Below are positions 1-6,022 of a stretch of 6,022 bases of DNA, in pieces. The notes under the pieces are model-generated. The model saw only the letters and a list, made by a program, of their open reading frames with translations, was not told the DNA's origin and did not search any database. This DNA comes from Devosia sp. (GTDB lineage: Bacteria; Pseudomonadota; Alphaproteobacteria; Rhizobiales; Devosiaceae): contig JAQGKH010000196.1 of NCBI GenBank assembly GCA_028290225.1, forward strand, positions 1 to 6,022, written 5' to 3'. How positions within the stretch are numbered: position 1 is the first letter of the stretch; every line of letters begins with the position of its first letter. A program made the position numbers and the translations under genes.

Positions 1-663
1 TATGCCGGCTCGATCGTACCCGCGGCAATGCTGGACTATTGCGCCCCCGGAACGCGCCTGGTCGACACCGCGCCCTTGTCGCTGGATGCCATCGAGGCGG
101 AATATGTCACGGCCCATGCCGCAGGTCTGGACGTGGCGCGCCTTCATTCGGGCGACCTTTCGATCTGGAGCGCGGTTGCCGAACAGCTACGCCGGCTCGA
201 GCGCCATGGGATCCCCTATAGCTTGACGCCGGGTGTTCCTGCCTTTGCAGCGGCGGCGGCGAGCCTCGGGCGCGAGCTGACTATTCCAGCAGAGGCGCAA
301 AGCCTTGTCCTCACGCGCGTTTCGGGCCGGGCCTCGCCCATGCCTGCGGGTGAAACCCTCCAGGCGTTTGGCGCCACCGGCGCGACACTGGCCATCCATC
401 TGGCGATCCATGCCCTGGAGCAGGTCGTCCTCCAATTGACTCCCCTTTACGGTGCGGATTGCCCCGTTGCCATCGTCGTTCACGCAACCTGGCCATCGGA
501 GCGGATTGTTCGGGGCACCCTTGCCACCATAGCCGAACAGCTGGCGGAAGATCCGGTGGAACGAACGGCCATCATCTTTGTCGGACGTTCGCTCGCTGCG
601 GAGGCATTCCGCGACAGCGCACTTTACGACGCCGACTACCACCGCCGGTTTCGCTCGCCTTAA
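1..663 (+). CDS. cobM: Precorrin-4 C11-methyltransferase, 5'-truncated by window edge
   Basis: This is the C-terminal part of CobM, the S-adenosylmethionine-dependent enzyme that methylates C-11 of precorrin-4 to give precorrin-5 in the aerobic (late cobalt insertion) cobalamin pathway in the cytoplasm. The frame is open from base 1 (Y-A-G-S-I-V-P), so the ATG at 28 is internal; about 35 N-terminal residues of a roughly 250-260 residue protein are missing, including the first SAM-site glycine loop. Visible tetrapyrrole-methylase signatures are DTAPLSLD, the HSGDLSIWSA loop, PGVPAFAAAAASLG with a following LT, LTRVSGRAS with MPxGETL, LAIHLAIH, DCPVAIV and the C-terminal IFVGR. The TAA stop is at 661-663. 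No other cob gene is seen; the rest of the pathway presumably lies to the left. The anaerobic homologue CbiF is very similar; the CobM name rests on overall resemblance to rhizobial and pseudomonad proteins and on the inferred host. Confidence 0.93.
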   Translation, partial: YAGSIVPAAMLDYCAPGTRLVDTAPLSLDAIEAEYVTAHAAGLDVARLHSGDLSIWSAVAEQLRRLERHGIPYSLTPGVPAFAAAAASLGRELTIPAEAQSLVLTRVSGRASPMPAGETLQAFGATGATLAIHLAIHALEQVVLQLTPLYGADCPVAIVVHATWPSERIVRGTLATIAEQLAEDPVERTAIIFVGRSLAAEAFRDSALYDADYHRRFRSP

Positions 664-735
664 GACTGGATTGTTCAATGGCGCCTATGCTGGGCCGGCA
701 ATTTCGGTAAGCAGTGCCAGGCAAGGGCTGATGTC

Positions 736-1581
736 ATGACGGATGGGCAGGGTATAGCGGAGGCGGACCAAGACGACGAGCTCAGCGGCCTGCTGACCGG
801 CCTGGGCCGAGCTTTTGGTGGAGCCCTGCTGTTCTGCTTGCCCATGCTCATGACCATGGAGATGTGGGAACTCGGCTTTGCCATGGATCGCTGGCGGTTG
901 CTGCTGTTGCTGCTGACCAGCCTGCCCATGCTGATGTTCCTGTCGCATTACTCGGGCTTTGAAGCGACCTGGGACTGGAAGGAAGATCTGCGCGACGTGG
1001 CCATTGCCTATGGCATAGGCCTCGTCAGCAGCATCGTGGTGCTTGGGGTTCTTGCCGTGATCGGGCCGCAGATGCATGCCTCCGAACTGATCGGCAAGAT
1101 CGTCATTCACACCATCCCGGGCGCACTAGGGGCTCTGCTTGGCCGCAGTCAGTTCGGACCGAACGAAGACAACGAGGAAAAGCGCGAGCAATCCTATGGC
1201 AGCGAATTGGGGATCATGGCGGCGGGTGCGCTCTATCTCGGGCTCAACGTGGCGCCTACCGAGGAAATGATCCTGATCGCCTTTCGCATGAGCTCGCTGC
1301 AATCGCTGTTGCTGATCGGTCTGTCGCTCCTGTTGATGCATGGCTTTGTTTTTGCCTCGGAGTTCAAGGGCGGCAGCGAAGTGCGGGAGGATACCCGATG
1401 GTGGAGCGAGTTCATGCGCTTCACGGTCGTGGGCTATGCCATCGCTCTGGCAATCTCATGCTATGTGTTGTGGACCTTTGGCCGGCTTGATGGCCTCTCC
1501 CTCAGTACGTCGCTGTATGTACTGGTCGTGCTGAGCTTTCCCGCAGCAATCGGGGCGGCAGCGGCCCGCCTTATCCTTTAG
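736..1581 (+). CDS. TIGR02587 family multi-spanning membrane protein (function unknown)
   Basis: A 281-residue inner-membrane protein that I recognise as the TIGR02587 (DUF2391-type) family, known for occurring beside a TIGR02588 gene, as here. No biochemical function is known to me. After an acidic N-terminus (residues 1-16), hydrophobic segments lie at about 26-48, 53-71, 88-110, 119-136, 157-172, 187-207, 226-248 and 258-280, fitting about seven spans plus one weaker segment. A charged loop (about 138-153, rich in E, D, N, K) lies mid-protein. The most striking polar motif within membrane sequence is N-V-A-P-T-E-E at 171-177, a candidate functional site (inference). The ATG at 736 has an AAGGG Shine-Dalgarno-like element at 723-727, 8 nt away. 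The 72-nt gap after cobM shows no convincing promoter, so read-through from cobM or a weak promoter is possible. It is probably co-transcribed with the gene at 1593. Confidence 0.85.
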   Translation: MTDGQGIAEADQDDELSGLLTGLGRAFGGALLFCLPMLMTMEMWELGFAMDRWRLLLLLLTSLPMLMFLSHYSGFEATWDWKEDLRDVAIAYGIGLVSSIVVLGVLAVIGPQMHASELIGKIVIHTIPGALGALLGRSQFGPNEDNEEKREQSYGSELGIMAAGALYLGLNVAPTEEMILIAFRMSSLQSLLLIGLSLLLMHGFVFASEFKGGSEVREDTRWWSEFMRFTVVGYAIALAISCYVLWTFGRLDGLSLSTSLYVLVVLSFPAAIGAAAARLIL

Positions 1582-1592
1582 GACCTCCTCCA

Positions 1593-2006
1593 GTGACCGC
1601 ATCAGCATCAGACGGCCCCTCTTCCCGGTCAGCACGTATCGCAACGGCGATCGAGTGGACCTTGGCCGCGGTTTCGGGCGTGATCATTCTGGGGCTGGCG
1701 GGGTATCTGCTGTTTGAGGCGGTGACCAAGACGGGCAGCCATCCCGTGTTGATCTTGCGGATCGATGGCATCGAAGCGATGCCGGATGGAGCCGTTGTCG
1801 ACCTCAGCGTGCTCAATACCGGCCATGCGACCGCGGCCGAAATCGAGATCGAGGGCACCCTCGGCACCGGGCCAGACGCGATCACCAGCACAGCCACGCT
1901 GGATTATGCGCCGGCGGAGTCGACGAGCCCCGTTGCCTTGGTCTTCAACCGGCCGGTGAGCGCAAATGAACTGGCGCTACGCGTGCTGGGTTATCGCGAT
2001 CCCTGA
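1593..2006 (+). CDS. TIGR02588 family single-span protein (function unknown)
   Basis: A 137-residue protein matching the TIGR02588 family, which occurs in a two-gene unit with TIGR02587. A short hydrophilic N-terminus with arginines (about 1-17) precedes one membrane helix at about 21-42, rich in V, I, L, G and A. The remaining ~90 residues look like a compact beta-sandwich: alternating hydrophobic strands, a V-L-N-T-G-H-A-T-A segment at 73-81 resembling the 'N-x-G' turns of immunoglobulin-like or CARDB-like folds, and a closing strand ending in R-V-L-G-Y-R-D-P. Positive charges before the helix suggest the domain faces the periplasm (inference). The start is GTG at 1593, 11 nt after the upstream stop, with AGGA at 1580-1583 overlapping that stop; the tight spacing implies translation from one mRNA. 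It may be an accessory or assembly subunit of the membrane protein, but this is not shown by sequence alone. Confidence 0.82.
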   Translation: MTASASDGPSSRSARIATAIEWTLAAVSGVIILGLAGYLLFEAVTKTGSHPVLILRIDGIEAMPDGAVVDLSVLNTGHATAAEIEIEGTLGTGPDAITSTATLDYAPAESTSPVALVFNRPVSANELALRVLGYRDP

Positions 2007-2010
2007 GCCG

Positions 2011-2035
2011 GGAACAAAGCCACCCAAGCGCCGTT
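2011..2035 (+). promoter_or_regulatory. EcfG-type general stress response promoter for treY
   Basis: GGAAC at 2011-2015 and CGTT at 2032-2035 are separated by exactly 16 nt, a full match to the known EcfG (sigma-EcfG/RpoE2) consensus GGAAC-N16/17-CGTT of alphaproteobacteria. It lies in the only long gap before treY and begins 5 nt after the stop of the previous gene. Transcription would start near 2040-2044, giving a leader of about 90 nt before the preferred treY ATG at 2133. This also rules out the TTG at 2034 as a treY start on this transcript, because it lies within the promoter. By eye, no other GGAAC in the window has CGTT at the right distance. Confidence 0.8.
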
Positions 2036-2057
2036 GTCCGGGGCAATTTCCATGTCA

Positions 2058-2084
2058 GGTAAAGTGAGCCCCTCGCTCCTTACC
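2058..2084 (+). other. Possible hairpin in the treY 5' leader
   Basis: GGTAA at 2058-2062 can pair with TTACC at 2080-2084, and GAGC at 2066-2069 with GCTC at 2075-2078, leaving the loop CCCTC and a small internal loop (AGT opposite C). The structure falls about 15 nt into the predicted leader and ends about 48 nt before the treY ATG, so it leaves the start free. There is no U-run after it and no recognisable riboswitch or aptamer. It could stabilise the 5' end of the message or be chance in GC-rich DNA. Confidence 0.3.
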
Positions 2085-2132
2085 GCAGCCCCTTCATCAA
2101 TGCGCCATAGGCGGCACCAGCAGTTGAGTTCA

Positions 2133-4655
2133 ATGAGCGAAAGCCCCAATATTCCCCTGTCCACCTATCGGTTGCAGCTGAACAAGGATTTTACGTTCGC
2201 CGACGCCAAGGCGCTGGTGCCCTATCTGGCGGATCTGGGCGTGAGCCATGCCTATCTGTCGCCCATCCTCAAGGCGCAGCCGGGCAGCACGCATGGCTAT
2301 GACACGGTGGATCATTCTATCATCAATCCAGAGCTGGGCACGATCGAGGAGTTCCGCGACCTGGCCCATACGCTGCAGGCCGCCGGGCTCGGCATTCTTC
2401 TCGATTTCGTGCCCAACCATATGGGTGTCGGGGGCGCCGACAACTGGCTCTGGCTGGATGTGCTGCGACATGGGCCAGGCAGCCAATATGCCGACTGGTT
2501 CGATATCAACTGGTCGCCAACAAACCCCTCGTTGCACGGCAAGCTGATGGTGCCGTTCCTGGGCACCAGCTATGCCGAAGCGCTGGCAGCCGGAGAAATC
2601 GTGCTCAAGGCTGATGGCGACGAACTGGCGGTTTGGGCCCACGGCGCGCACAAACTGCCGCTTCGCCCAGAAGACCAGGCTCATCTGCTGCAGCATTACG
2701 GCAATGCTGCAGCGGCCGTGGCAGCCCTTAACGGCGACAAGGGCCATTTCGGGAGCTGGGCGGCACTCGATAGCATCATTGCCAACCAGCATTGGCGCCT
2801 AGCCCACTACCTGGCCGCGGCCGACGACATCAACTATCGGCGCTTCTTCATCAATTCGGACCTGGGCGCCATCCGCATCGACCGGCCCGATGTGTTCGAC
2901 CATGCGCATCGCCTGGTCTTCGGGCTGATCGAGGAAGGGCTGGTCCAGGGGCTGCGGATCGACCATGTGGATGGCCTGCTTGATCCCAAGGGTTATCTGG
3001 AAGACCTGCGGAACAAGACGCCGCGCCCCATCTATCTGCTGATCGAAAAGATCCTTGCTCCCCATGAGGATTTGCGCCCGGATTGGCCGGTGGAAGGGAC
3101 CACCGGCTACGAGTTCGGCGCCTTGCTGACGCGGGTGCTGGTCAACCCGGCGGCGGAGGCACCCCTCACCGCCACCTATGAGCGGTTTGTCGGCGTGGTG
3201 ACTGATCCGGTGGAGGAAGCGTATCGGTGCAAGCTGCGCGTCATGGACAACGAGTTGGCGGCCGAGCTGTTCAGCCTCGCCCATCGGGTGGCAGCCATTG
3301 CCCAATCGGTTCCGGCAACGCGTGATCTCACCGAAAACGCGCTGCGCAAGGGCTTGCGCGAGATCATCGCCTGGCTGCAGGTCTACCGGCCCTATATCGA
3401 CAGCCTCTCGCCCGATGAGCGGGATCTGCGCGAGATCAACTATGCCATCGCCAAGGCACGTTTGTCGCAGCCCTTTTTTGCTCCCGCCATCTTCGACTTT
3501 CTCGGGCAACTGCTGACCGCGAGCCTGCCGCACCAGTATGATCCTTCCGACGTCCTCGCGGCGATCGGCAAGTTCCAGCAATATACCGGCCCGGTAATGG
3601 CCAAGGGCCTCGAGGATACCGCGCTTTATCGCTACAACCGGCTGGCGGCGCTCAACGAAGTGGGCGCGCATCCGCAGAACTTCGCGGCCGGGATCGATGC
3701 GTTCCACGACGCCAACCGGCGGCGGGCCGCCAACCATCCCTATGCCATGCTGACGACTTCTACCCACGACACCAAGCGGGGCGAGGACACGCGCGCCAAT
3801 ATCGGTGCCATCGCCGACCGCCCCGAGATCTGGGATCAAGCGGTGTTCCGGTGGCGCGATCTGCTGCGGGCAGGTAGTGATCAAACGATATCGGACAACG
3901 ACCTTTACCTGTTCCTACAATTGCTTTTGGGCGGCTGGCCGCCGGGCGACAGCAGCGAGTCGCCATCGCTGCAGACCCTGACCGAGCGGCTGCAAGCCGC
4001 CATGGTCAAGTCGGTGCGCGAAGCGCGGCTCCACAGCGACTGGAGCGTCAATAATGCCCAATACGAAGAAGGCATCCAGACCTTCATTGCCGAGGCGCTG
4101 AAGAACGAGGCGTTCCTCGCCAGTTTCCGTGAGGTGCAGGGCCAGCTGGCCGACATAGGCCGGCGCAAGAGCCTGATCCAGGCGGCGCTGAAGCTGTGCG
4201 TTCCCGGCGTTCCCGATATCTACCGGGGGGCCGAGGATTGGGAGCAAAGCTTTGTTGACCCTGACAATCGGCGCGAGCTCAACTTTGCCGGCCTGCGCGA
4301 TCGCCTGGCGCGCGTTCGGTCCGGCCAGGGCGCTGCCGGAGACGACAAGATCGTGCTCACCACCGCGCTGCTGCGTCTGCGCAAGGCTCATCCCCAATTG
4401 TTGCTGGAGGGGAGCTACCAGCCGCTCGGCACCGGTAGCGAGCAGGTCATGGGCTTTGCCCGTGCTCATGGCAGCAAGCAATTGGTGGTGGTTGCAGATC
4501 TTTCGCCCGGCCATAGCGGCGAAGTTGCCCGCTTGGTGGCTTTACCCGAAGGGCAGTATGAGGATGCGCTGACTGGCGAGAAGGTATCGGGAAATCTTGC
4601 GGACGCCGCATCGCTGCTGGCGCATGGCCTCGTTGTGCTGTTGAGCGGTGCTTAG
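2133..4655 (+). CDS. treY: Maltooligosyltrehalose synthase (GH13), TreY
   Basis: TreY (EC 5.4.99.15) turns the reducing-end alpha-1,4 bond of a maltooligosaccharide into an alpha,alpha-1,1 bond, giving maltooligosyltrehalose; TreZ then releases trehalose. It is a cytoplasmic enzyme fed by glycogen-type glucans. From the ATG at 2133 the protein has 840 residues, within the family range. The N-terminus P-L-S-T-Y-R-L-Q-L and HGYD are typical of the family. GH13 regions are all present: LDFVPNHM at 90-97 (N95-H96), GLRIDHVDGL with nucleophile D277, the acid/base E305 in LLIEKIL, and THDTKRGED with H545-D546 as the transition-state pair. PGVPDIY followed by RGAEDWEQS and DPDNRR is the conserved C-terminal stretch (Y697-R698-G699); family members usually have Q where R698 sits. 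In-frame starts at 2034 (TTG), 2052 and 2100 would add poorly conserved, less codon-biased sequence; 2133 has only a weak GAG-type ribosome site. No treZ or treX lies nearby. TAG stop at 4653-4655. Confidence 0.95.
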   Translation: MSESPNIPLSTYRLQLNKDFTFADAKALVPYLADLGVSHAYLSPILKAQPGSTHGYDTVDHSIINPELGTIEEFRDLAHTLQAAGLGILLDFVPNHMGVGGADNWLWLDVLRHGPGSQYADWFDINWSPTNPSLHGKLMVPFLGTSYAEALAAGEIVLKADGDELAVWAHGAHKLPLRPEDQAHLLQHYGNAAAAVAALNGDKGHFGSWAALDSIIANQHWRLAHYLAAADDINYRRFFINSDLGAIRIDRPDVFDHAHRLVFGLIEEGLVQGLRIDHVDGLLDPKGYLEDLRNKTPRPIYLLIEKILAPHEDLRPDWPVEGTTGYEFGALLTRVLVNPAAEAPLTATYERFVGVVTDPVEEAYRCKLRVMDNELAAELFSLAHRVAAIAQSVPATRDLTENALRKGLREIIAWLQVYRPYIDSLSPDERDLREINYAIAKARLSQPFFAPAIFDFLGQLLTASLPHQYDPSDVLAAIGKFQQYTGPVMAKGLEDTALYRYNRLAALNEVGAHPQNFAAGIDAFHDANRRRAANHPYAMLTTSTHDTKRGEDTRANIGAIADRPEIWDQAVFRWRDLLRAGSDQTISDNDLYLFLQLLLGGWPPGDSSESPSLQTLTERLQAAMVKSVREARLHSDWSVNNAQYEEGIQTFIAEALKNEAFLASFREVQGQLADIGRRKSLIQAALKLCVPGVPDIYRGAEDWEQSFVDPDNRRELNFAGLRDRLARVRSGQGAAGDDKIVLTTALLRLRKAHPQLLLEGSYQPLGTGSEQVMGFARAHGSKQLVVVADLSPGHSGEVARLVALPEGQYEDALTGEKVSGNLADAASLLAHGLVVLLSGA

Positions 4656-4661
4656 GCGCCG
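4646..4661 (+). other. Small hairpin spanning the interlocked stop codons
   Basis: CGGTGC at 4646-4651 can pair with GCGCCG at 4656-4661 (six pairs, one G-U) around the loop TTAG, which holds both the treY stop TAG and, on the other strand, the stop TAA of the convergent gene. A competing, wider pairing joins GCGGTG at 4645-4650 with CACCGC at 4664-4669. No T-run follows on either strand, so it is not a canonical intrinsic terminator. In RNA of the minus strand the G-U pair becomes an A-C mismatch, so the narrow stem favours the treY message. It is the only candidate structure at the junction. Confidence 0.3.
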
Positions 4662-6022
4662 TTCACCGCACGCTCTCTTGGGGCTCCGGTTTTCTCGACC
4701 AGGGATCGCATGGTCGACGCAGCGACCGGCCGGCCAAAATAATAGCCCTGGCCGATGGTGCAGCCCATGGCGGTCAGCGCCAGGGCTGCAGCCTCGTCCT
4801 CGATCCCCTCGGCGACGGTGGTTTTGCCAAGGCTACGCCCCAGACTGACAATGCTGGCGACAATCACGTCGCCGGCGGCATCGTCACCCATGGCCCGCAC
4901 GAAGCTCTGGTCGATCTTGAGCTTGTCGAACGGCAAGTCCTTTAGATAGCTGAGCGAGCTATAGCCCGTGCCGAAATCATCAAGCGCAACGTCGACCCCA
5001 AGGCGCTTGAGCGCGGCGAAGGTGCCGGTAACGCTGCCCGTTCCCGAGACAAGGCTGCTTTCGGTGATTTCTATATCGAGCCGTGAAGGCGAGAGGCCAG
5101 AGATCGCCAGCGCCGCTGCGACGACTGCCGGAACGTCGGACAGGTGCAATTGCACCGGCGACACATTGACCGACATGCGCCCGTCCCAGTTCCAGCTTGC
5201 GGCATGGCGGCACGCTTCCTCAAGAATCCATCGTCCAAGATCCACGATCAGCCCGGTTTCCTCGGCGAGTGGAATGAAGCTTGCCGGAGAAATCAGGCCC
5301 AGCTCGGGATGGTGCCAGCGCAGCAGTGCCTCGGCGCCTACAATGGCGCGATCCTGAAGGTCGACCTGGGGCTGGAACACCACCTCCAGCTGCCGATCCT
5401 CGATAGCCCGACGCAGGTCAAGGTCGAGCCGCCGGCGTTCTTCCAGGCGCTGTTGGTCGGCCGGGCTATAGCCGACAAAGGCGGCCCGCTCGGCCCCCGC
5501 GTGCAGCAGCGCTGTTTCAGCCTGGCTCAGCAGTACATCCGCGCCCACAACGCCCGTGGAAAAGCCGCAGCTGAGCTCAACATGGATCCGGTGGCCAATG
5601 ATGTCGTAGATGCCCGAGAGCTTGGCCGCCAGCTCGCGGCAGGCGTCATCCAGAACGCCATTGTCGTCACGAAGAGGATAGGCGCAGGCAAAAGTGTCAT
5701 CGGCTACATAGCCCACCAGGCGCGGCGCCTGCGCCATCAGACGTTGTGCTACTGCGCGCAACAGACCGTCGCTCACCTCATGTCCAAGCGACGCTCGCAG
5801 CAGGTTCAGGCGCTCGACTCGGAGGAGGATCACCGCTTTTGGCAGGCCGCCCCATTGTGCAGCGGCCTCGATCAAACCCGCCCGGGACAAGGCGCCGGTG
5901 GTTTGATCATGGCGGGCCAGGTAGGTCAGGCGGCGCAAGGCCGCGACCCGGCCGCGATATTGTACGGAGGCCTCGTCGGCGACCGCCAGTACGAGCAGAA
6001 CCACGATGCCGGCGTGGAATAT
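4652..6022 (-). CDS. Membrane-anchored degenerate-GGDEF/EAL cyclic di-GMP phosphodiesterase, 5'-truncated
   Basis: The frame stays open to the right edge, so the GTG at 6004-6002 is probably internal. The first visible residues (I-F-H-A-G-I-V-V-L-L-V-L-A-V-A) end a membrane helix, so a membrane-bound sensor region likely lies beyond the window. Numbering from that GTG: a GGDEF domain spans about 25-180, starting with RHDQTTGALSR, but its GGDEF signature is A-D-D-T-F (101-105) and the RxxD inhibitory site is absent, so no cyclase activity is expected. The EAL domain (about 195-435) keeps the known catalytic set: E225-A-L-L-R, N280, E312, D342-D343 in DDFGTGYSSL, K363, E399 and Q419. It should therefore hydrolyse cyclic di-GMP to pGpG, lowering the signal that favours sessile growth; the GGDEF part may be a GTP-sensing or dimerisation module (inference). 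The stop TAA (4654-4652) overlaps the treY stop. Its promoter is outside the window. Confidence 0.92.
   Translation of the reverse strand: MFHAGIVVLLVLAVADEASVQYRGRVAALRRLTYLARHDQTTGALSRAGLIEAAAQWGGLPKAVILLRVERLNLLRASLGHEVSDGLLRAVAQRLMAQAPRLVGYVADDTFACAYPLRDDNGVLDDACRELAAKLSGIYDIIGHRIHVELSCGFSTGVVGADVLLSQAETALLHAGAERAAFVGYSPADQQRLEERRRLDLDLRRAIEDRQLEVVFQPQVDLQDRAIVGAEALLRWHHPELGLISPASFIPLAEETGLIVDLGRWILEEACRHAASWNWDGRMSVNVSPVQLHLSDVPAVVAAALAISGLSPSRLDIEITESSLVSGTGSVTGTFAALKRLGVDVALDDFGTGYSSLSYLKDLPFDKLKIDQSFVRAMGDDAAGDVIVASIVSLGRSLGKTTVAEGIEDEAAALALTAMGCTIGQGYYFGRPVAASTMRSLVEKTGAPRERAVNGA

Noticed and set aside
187..678. Minus-strand frame opposite cobM
   Set aside because: The plus strand encodes clear CobM motifs; the antisense product is low in complexity and unrecognisable.
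671..699. TTGTTC as a possible -35 box for the 736 gene
   Set aside because: At 16-18 nt spacing the matching -10 position is GC-rich, and the TATGCT nearby is too close, so no promoter can be supported.
894..920. CTG/TTG-rich run that looks like a trinucleotide repeat
   Set aside because: It encodes the leucine-rich part of a membrane helix (residues 55-60 onward) in the TIGR02587 protein and is imperfect; no separate repeat element is needed.
2034..2132. N-terminal extension of TreY from TTG 2034
   Set aside because: The TTG overlaps the CGTT box of the predicted promoter, and the extra residues are not typical of TreY and have weaker third-position GC bias than the gene body.
2130..2792. 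Second minus-strand open frame (220 codons) opposite the start of treY
   Set aside because: Same reason: a mirror of biased codons in treY, with no recognisable domain.
2799..3884. Long open frame (361 codons) on the minus strand inside treY
   Set aside because: It lies wholly antisense to unmistakable TreY catalytic motifs, its translation shows no family resemblance, and long antisense frames are expected opposite GC-rich coding sequence.

Overview
The window looks like chromosomal DNA of a GC-rich alphaproteobacterium, most likely a member of the Hyphomicrobiales (Rhizobiales), possibly Devosia-like. Three things point there: the aerobic-type cobalamin gene cobM, the paired families TIGR02587/TIGR02588, and a textbook EcfG (general stress response sigma factor) promoter, a promoter class specific to alphaproteobacteria. 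The genus guess is inference only. I see no insertion sequences, tRNA or rRNA genes, CRISPR arrays or phage genes.

Layout. Four genes read rightward. The 3' part of cobM (1-663, cut by the left edge) encodes precorrin-4 C11-methyltransferase and probably ends a cobalamin gene run lying to the left. A compact two-gene unit follows: a multi-spanning membrane protein of the TIGR02587 family (736-1581) and, 11 nt later, a small single-span protein of the TIGR02588 family (1593-2006). Both are conserved but of unknown function. Then comes treY (2133-4655), maltooligosyltrehalose synthase, with its own 126-nt upstream region. One gene reads leftward: 4652-6022, cut by the right edge, a membrane-anchored degenerate-GGDEF/EAL protein predicted to hydrolyse cyclic di-GMP. 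It meets treY tail to tail, and the two stop codons interlock in the four bases TTAG.

How it fits together. The most informative non-coding signal is GGAAC-N16-CGTT at 2011-2035, a perfect match to the EcfG consensus, starting 5 nt after the TIGR02588 stop and about 100 nt before the treY start. It predicts that treY is induced by the PhyR-NepR-EcfG general stress response, which suits a gene making the stress protectant trehalose. The partner enzyme TreZ is not in the window, and the gene after treY is on the opposite strand, so treY appears to be transcribed alone from this promoter or by read-through from the TIGR02587/02588 unit. No wholly new system is evident. The points most worth a second look are the uncharacterised membrane pair, the stress promoter, and the terminator-less convergent junction.
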